This document shows, piece after piece, positions 13,333 through 17,186 of a stretch of 17,186 bases of DNA (position 1 is the stretch's first letter; each line of letters starts with the position of its first letter). A program made the translations under genes and the position numbers. Where the stretch lies: NCBI GenBank assembly GCA_025361385.1, contig JANYAJ010000043.1, positions 1 to 17,186 of the forward strand, read 5' to 3'. The stretch is from Nitrospira sp. (GTDB taxonomy: Bacteria > Nitrospirota > Nitrospiria > Nitrospirales > Nitrospiraceae). The notes below the pieces were generated by a model. The model made no database searches. It worked only from the letters and a program-made list of their open reading frames with translations, and had not been told where the DNA came from.

Positions 13333-14723
13333 GGCTTCGCAGAGGGTACCACAGGAGCGGCGGGTGATGACTGTTGTGCAACGGCAGCTCGGGCGCGAGC
13401 ATGACTTCCCCCGAGTTCGAGATAGCGCGTGAAGGCCTCGACTGCTTTGGACTGATCCTTCATCTCGTCCGCATAGAGAATCCCCAACGAGAAATAGACA
13501 TCCACATAGTTGGGATTGACCACCAGCGCCGCCTGCATCGCGCGCTCGGCCTCGGCATACTGCCCGCGTTTTTCGTAAATCAACCCAAGCGTATACTGAG
13601 AGTCCGGGTTCTTCGGCGCATACTCTACCGCCAGCTTCGCCGCCGATACCGCGGCATCAAGGTTCGGTATCACTTCTAACAACACATAACTCTTGAGCAC
13701 ATAGGCATCGCCGAATGTGGGGTCATATTCCAAGGCTTTGTTCAGCCGCTCCAGCGCTTCCTCGGCCAACTTCCCGGTTTGGAGCAATGCAAACGCCTGT
13801 TCATACTGCGTCTTTGCAGCCTGCCGTTGTTCGGCCTGAGACTGAGGCCCTGCCCCTGCGACAAAAGCGGCCTTTCGCCCCTCGATCAAGACCGTATCCC
13901 CGTCCCCTTCAAGCTGTGCGAAGAGCGGATGCTGAGCACCCTTCGACCGCTCCACAACTTGTTGTCTCACATAGTCCCCAACTTCGGAAGCCATGAGCCA
14001 GCCATTCTTATTGCCATCGGCCAGGCCACTCAGTCCATTCACCAACACCTGCACGAAGACACTCTTCCCATTCTCCTGACTCAGGGACTCTCCCTTATCG
14101 CCCGCCGTCAAGAGCTGCACTGCTCGCCGCTCCGTATCGTCTTCCGGGGCCAAGCGCCCTTCAAGGGAGAGGGGCTGAGCCGTGCTCACCTCCCAGCCGC
14201 GAACCGCCGCGTTCACGAGGAAGAGCGTATGTTTGGACGCACTCCGCCGGCTGAATTCTTTGAGCTGCTCAAACGTTATGGATTTGGACACGTTCCCTAT
14301 CTGCGCATCCCAGGGGACGAGATAGCCCAGCTCCTTGCCGTCGAGATCTTGTGTCATCCCGGCATGCCCGACGAAATAGAGCACAAGCCGATCATGCCGA
14401 CCGACCTTGCGGGGCAAAAAATCGGAAAGCGTCTGCTGCAGACGGCGAAAACTGACATCCTTGTCGTAGAGTTCCACGACTTCGTCGAAGTCTAATTGGC
14501 GGAAGGATTGGGCCACTGCCTTGGCATCTTCAATCGCGCCGGGAATCTTCGGAGCCAAAAGATAGTTCTCCACCCCGATGATAATAGCCCACGACTTGTA
14601 GTAGAGCCCTTCCGGCTTTCCCAGTTGGGCGGAAGCCGATGGCAGACAGACCATTGCGAGTAGCAAGCAGGAAAGAAGCGCGAGAAGGAAGTGCCGCGGT
14701 GCTCGCGAAACGATAGGCAACAT
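13329..14723 (-). CDS. Secreted caspase-fold protein with TPRs, catalytic Cys replaced
   Basis: Periplasmic protein of 464 residues. The signal peptide (about 1-32, ending PSASA before QLG) is followed by a peptidase C14-type domain: YYKSWAIIIGVENY, AIEDAKAVAQSF, LVLYFVGHAGM with His120, then TLFLVNAAVRGWEV. In active caspase-like peptidases the last segment reads D-A-C-x-x-G; here it is N171-A172-A173-V174-R175-G176, so the catalytic Cys is Ala and the preceding Asp is Asn. A TPR region fills about 300-440 (ALEYDPTFGDAYVLKS, VEYAPKNPDSQYTLGLIYEKRG, ALVVNPNYVDVYFSLG). It is therefore probably a binding or scaffold protein. ATG 14723 is chosen; TTG 14726 is adjacent. GAGGT lies 11 nt before the start. 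Its stop overlaps that of the 56-aa gene. Confidence 0.83.
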   Translation of the reverse strand: MLPIVSRAPRHFLLALLSCLLLAMVCLPSASAQLGKPEGLYYKSWAIIIGVENYLLAPKIPGAIEDAKAVAQSFRQLDFDEVVELYDKDVSFRRLQQTLSDFLPRKVGRHDRLVLYFVGHAGMTQDLDGKELGYLVPWDAQIGNVSKSITFEQLKEFSRRSASKHTLFLVNAAVRGWEVSTAQPLSLEGRLAPEDDTERRAVQLLTAGDKGESLSQENGKSVFVQVLVNGLSGLADGNKNGWLMASEVGDYVRQQVVERSKGAQHPLFAQLEGDGDTVLIEGRKAAFVAGAGPQSQAEQRQAAKTQYEQAFALLQTGKLAEEALERLNKALEYDPTFGDAYVLKSYVLLEVIPNLDAAVSAAKLAVEYAPKNPDSQYTLGLIYEKRGQYAEAERAMQAALVVNPNYVDVYFSLGILYADEMKDQSKAVEAFTRYLELGGSHARARAAVAQQSSPAAPVVPSAKP

Positions 14724-14761
14724 CAATTAAGCCGACCTCGTGTATTACGCAGAATAAATTC

Positions 14762-14791
14762 AGCCTACTCTCGCCTCTGCGCGACTGTCAA
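14762..14791 (-). promoter_or_regulatory. Putative sigma-70-like promoter of the caspase-fold gene
   Basis: On the minus strand a perfect TTGACA (14791-14786) is followed after 18 nt by TAGGCT (14767-14762), which matches the -10 consensus at only 3/6. The start would be near 14755, about 30 nt before ATG 14723. Confidence 0.42.
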
Positions 14792-14826
14792 GAAACGGCG
14801 CACCGCAACAGCAATCGCAGCTGTAG

Positions 14827-14855
14827 TTGAGTTCCCCCTGGTCCTCCAGCATAAT
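14827..14855 (+). promoter_or_regulatory. Putative sigma-70-like promoter of acs
   Basis: TTGAGT (14827-14832) and CATAAT (14850-14855) are 17 nt apart and match the -35 and -10 consensus at 4/6 and 5/6. The predicted start near 14862 gives acs a leader of about 155 nt, which would contain the palindrome at 14879-14956. Confidence 0.42.
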
Positions 14856-14878
14856 ACCAAGGCTGTGTGTCCGTCGTT

Positions 14879-14956
14879 CGTGAAGCGTCGTTCGTATCTC
14901 GTCGCAAACCCAGATGAAAACTTTTGCGAGATACGCGTCACGATTCACGCTTCACG
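14879..14956. repeat. Large imperfect palindrome in the acs leader
   Basis: Left arm CGTGAAGCGT, CGT, CGTATCTCG, CAAA (14879-14908); right arm TTTGCGAGATACG, then ACGATTCACGCTTCACG (14923-14956), its reverse complement apart from short insertions. Perfect blocks of 10 and 9 bp alternate with bulges around a 14-nt loop. The left flank also repeats CGTCGTTCGT (14872-14881 and 14887-14896). It has no T-run, so it is not a standard terminator. It looks like a dispersed extragenic palindrome or a miniature element. Confidence 0.65.
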
Positions 14957-15016
14957 GGTTTCGAGAACGATGCTGGCGGACTGTTTCAGCATCCTGCTAA
15001 AGGAGTGATCCCGACT

Positions 15017-16906
15017 ATGTCAGAGAACATCGACACCCTCCTCAAGGAAAGCCGTGTGCATCAGCCGACCGCTCAGACCAAAGCCGCGGCTCATATTCAA
15101 GACTACGACAGCGCCTATAAGAAATCGATTGCCGACCCGGAGGGCTTCTGGAGCAACGTTGCCAAAGAGCTGGAATGGTTCTCTCCCTGGACCAAAGTCT
15201 TAGAATGGAACTATCCCTGGGCCAAGTGGTTCGTCGGCGCCACTTGTAACATTGCCTACAACTGTCTAGACCGTCACGTCAAAACCTGGCGCAAGAACAA
15301 GGTTGCCATCATCTGGGTGGGTGAGCAGGACCAGGAACGGGTCATCACCTATGGGGAACTCTATCGACAGGTCAATCGTTGCGCGAATGCGCTCAAGAAA
15401 CTGGGAATCACGAAGGGTGACCGGGTTACGATCTACCTTCCGAAAGTTCCCGAACAGATTGTCGCCATGCTCGCCTGCGCCCGTATCGGCGCGATCCATA
15501 GTGTGGTCTATTCGGGGTTCAGCGCGCCGGCCCTTGCGAACCGCATTCAAGATGCCGAAGCCAAACTGGTCATTACGGCCGACGTCGGATTTGACCGGGG
15601 AAAAGCTCTTAACCTCAAGGGGGTGGTCGACCAAGCCGTCGCCAACTCCCCCACCGTTGAGCGAGTCGTGGTGCTGCGAAGACAGACCCCGGGAGTCGCG
15701 CTGGCTTCGCCGAAAGAAATTGATTGGCACGACTGGCTGAAGAACGAAAAAGCGGTCTGTGAAGCTGAGCCTCTGGATGCTGAACATCCGCTCTATATCC
15801 TATATACCTCCGGTACGACCGGCAAACCCAAGGGCGTGGTCCATGTCCATGGCGGCTACATGGTCGGGACCTACATCACGACGAAATACGTCTTCGACCT
15901 AAAAGAAGACGATGTCTATTTCTGCGTCGCCGATCCTGGCTGGGTCACCGGCCATAGTTATATTGTGTATGGCCCCCTCCTGAACGGCGCCACGATCCTG
16001 ACCGCCGAAGGCAAGCCGGATTATCCAACACCGGGCCGCTGGTGGGATCTCATTGAACGCTACGGCGTCTCGATTTTTTATACGACCCCCACCGCCATTC
16101 GTCTGCTCATGCGGTATGGGGAGGACTGGCCCAAGAAATATGACCTCTCCACCCTCCGTATCCTGGGCAGCGTGGGCGAACCGATCAATCCGGAAGCCTG
16201 GGAATGGTTCCACCGCGCGACCGGGGGGGACAAACCAATCATGGACACCTGGTGGCAGACCGAAACAGGATCCATCATGATTACCCCCCTGCCGACTGTC
16301 CCCTTGAAGCCAGGCTCCGCCACCAGACCATTCCTCGGCATCGAAGCCGATGTGGTGGACAGCGCAGGCAACAGCCTCCCCGCCAACGCCGGCGGATTTG
16401 CCGTGATCAAGAAGCCCTGGCCTGCGATGATGCGGACCATCTACAAAGATCCGGAGCGCTACAAGACCTATTGGAACCAGATCCCGAACTGCTACAGCGC
16501 CGGAGACATCTGCCACAAAGATGAAGACGGCTACATGTGGTTCATGGGCCGCGCCGATGACGTGATCAAAGTGGCCGGCAACCGGCTCGGCACCGCCGAA
16601 GTGGAAAGCGCACTGGTCAGTCACCACGCCGTGGCGGAAGCCGCGGTGATCGGCAAACCGCACAAGCTCGTCGGCGAGTCCATCAAAGCCTTCATCATTT
16701 TGAAACAGGGGGAAGTGGAAAGCCCGGCGCTGATCCAGTCGATCAAGGATCAAGTGTTGAAGGAGTTGGGAAAAATCGCCGTACCGTCCGAAGTCGACAT
16801 CGTGCCGTCACTCCCCAAAACCCGGTCCGGCAAGATCATGCGGCGGGTGCTCAAAGCCAAGGAGCTTGGACAAGACCTTGGCGATATTTCGACGATCGAA
16901 GATTGA
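15017..16906 (+). CDS. acs: Acetyl-CoA synthetase (AMP-forming acetate-CoA ligase)
   Basis: Cytosolic enzyme that activates acetate to acetyl-CoA through acetyl-AMP. The 629 residues have the full ANL-superfamily layout: the N-terminal Acs segment (YKKSIADPEGFWSNVA, 34-49), the P-loop YTSGTTGKPKG (263-273), WVTGHSYIVYGPL (309-321), DTWWQTETG (410-418) whose Trp limits the pocket to acetate, the hinge region GRADDVIKVAGNRLGTAE (511-528), and the C-terminal PKTRSGK with the catalytic, acetylation-prone Lys606. Start ATG 15017 follows AAGGAGTGATC, a good anti-16S match though about 11 nt away; the open frame further upstream lies in the palindrome. Canonical enzymes read SGHRLGTAE where this one has AGNRLGTAE. 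A likely promoter lies at 14827-14855. Confidence 0.93.
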   Translation: MSENIDTLLKESRVHQPTAQTKAAAHIQDYDSAYKKSIADPEGFWSNVAKELEWFSPWTKVLEWNYPWAKWFVGATCNIAYNCLDRHVKTWRKNKVAIIWVGEQDQERVITYGELYRQVNRCANALKKLGITKGDRVTIYLPKVPEQIVAMLACARIGAIHSVVYSGFSAPALANRIQDAEAKLVITADVGFDRGKALNLKGVVDQAVANSPTVERVVVLRRQTPGVALASPKEIDWHDWLKNEKAVCEAEPLDAEHPLYILYTSGTTGKPKGVVHVHGGYMVGTYITTKYVFDLKEDDVYFCVADPGWVTGHSYIVYGPLLNGATILTAEGKPDYPTPGRWWDLIERYGVSIFYTTPTAIRLLMRYGEDWPKKYDLSTLRILGSVGEPINPEAWEWFHRATGGDKPIMDTWWQTETGSIMITPLPTVPLKPGSATRPFLGIEADVVDSAGNSLPANAGGFAVIKKPWPAMMRTIYKDPERYKTYWNQIPNCYSAGDICHKDEDGYMWFMGRADDVIKVAGNRLGTAEVESALVSHHAVAEAAVIGKPHKLVGESIKAFIILKQGEVESPALIQSIKDQVLKELGKIAVPSEVDIVPSLPKTRSGKIMRRVLKAKELGQDLGDISTIED

Positions 16907-16975
16907 TTCAACCGACTTCAAGACCGGTGATCAATGAGACGTCTGTGCGCTCAGCAAAGAGATCGGAGGCCGGTC

Positions 16976-17186
16976 ATGTATACAGCAACAGGTTCCAGAA
17001 TCACGATCGCAATCGGAGTGATCGCAATCTGCCTGGCAACGATCAGCCCGGCCGACACCTGGGCCGCCGAACCAGTCAAGCAGGAGAAGAAGGCCAAAAA
17101 ACAGGACCAACCACGCGCAAACGCGCTCGCCCCACAAGCGACCAGTCCGAAATTTGACTCGGCGGAAACTGCGGGAAAAGCCGAAT
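16976..17186 (+). CDS. Secreted hypothetical protein, 5' part only (cut by window edge)
   Basis: An open frame from ATG 16976 continues past the end of the window, 70 codons seen. GGAGG (16965-16969) lies 6 nt before the start. The product opens with a signal peptide (ITIAIGVIAICLATISPADTWAA, probable cleavage after residue 31) and goes on with a Lys/Gln/Ala-rich, low-complexity stretch (KQEKKAKKQDQPRANALAPQ), typical of a flexible periplasmic linker. It follows acs by 69 nt on the same strand and may be co-transcribed with it. No domain is visible in this part, so no function is given. Confidence 0.7.
   Translation, partial: MYTATGSRITIAIGVIAICLATISPADTWAAEPVKQEKKAKKQDQPRANALAPQATSPKFDSAETAGKAE

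Noticed and set aside
14760..14948. 62-codon minus-strand frame upstream of acs with several Cys (CDCCCG)
   Set aside because: It runs through the palindrome and across predicted promoters, and lacks a ribosome site. The Cys cluster is a by-product of a GC-rich GCA/ACA stretch.
15899..16753. Long open frame of 284 codons on the minus strand inside acs
   Set aside because: It is antisense to a clearly assigned acetyl-CoA synthetase, is rich in His/Gly/Arg as expected for a frame opposite GC-rich codons, and has no recognisable domain.

Overview
The window (17,186 bases, GC-rich, dense genes, no mobile element, CRISPR, tRNA or rRNA visible) reads as a chromosomal segment of a Gram-negative bacterium. 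Several lipoproteins with clear lipoboxes, a LpoB-type penicillin-binding-protein activator and two LPP20-family proteins imply an outer membrane. Overall gene content and codon style suggest Nitrospirota, probably Nitrospira; this is an inference from family recognition, not from a marker gene.

Left part (1-2858): the 5' portion of an RlmI-type 23S rRNA cytosine methyltransferase runs leftwards off the edge. Divergent from it is a thiamine-diphosphate 2-oxo-acid decarboxylase of the pyruvate/indolepyruvate decarboxylase type, with all five expected catalytic residues.

Compatible-solute operon (3109-7230, + strand): a glucosyl-3-phosphoglycerate synthase (GpgS), a second glycosyltransferase resembling glucosylglycerate synthase, a TM-helix-repeat protein of the mechanosensitive-channel type, and a HAD-IIB glucosyl/mannosyl-3-phosphoglycerate phosphatase. 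The first three genes overlap by 4 and 8 nt and the fourth starts 12 nt further on. The set would make glucosylglycerate by a two-step and perhaps a one-step route, and includes a possible membrane valve. Upstream lies a near-consensus sigma-54 promoter (TGGCACG-N4-CTGC at 2969-2984), with a dyad about 100 nt before the predicted start that could be an activator site or the terminator of the decarboxylase gene.

Middle (7267-9069): a 64-aa GTG-start protein, a membrane-anchored helical hypothetical protein, and a small basic protein plus PIN-domain pair that looks like VapBC. The PIN active site is partly degenerate.

Envelope lipoprotein region (8343-14723, - strand): a secreted caspase-fold protein with TPRs whose catalytic Cys position is Ala; then, from a sigma-70-like promoter at 13079-13107, an LPP20 lipoprotein and LpoB. 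A strong intrinsic terminator follows lpoB, but it lies inside the signal-peptide codons of the next gene, a COG3014-like TPR lipoprotein. That gene is followed by a long LPP20 lipoprotein and then the VapBC-like pair. A 56-aa GTG-start gene (13162-13332, + strand) overlaps the caspase-fold gene tail to tail.

Right end (15017-17186): acetyl-CoA synthetase, with a large imperfect palindrome in its probable leader, and the first 70 codons of a secreted protein cut by the window edge.

The points most worth a second look are the terminator inside a signal-peptide coding region, the sigma-54-driven solute-plus-channel operon, the catalytically dead caspase within an uncharacterised lipoprotein cluster, and the palindrome in the acs leader.
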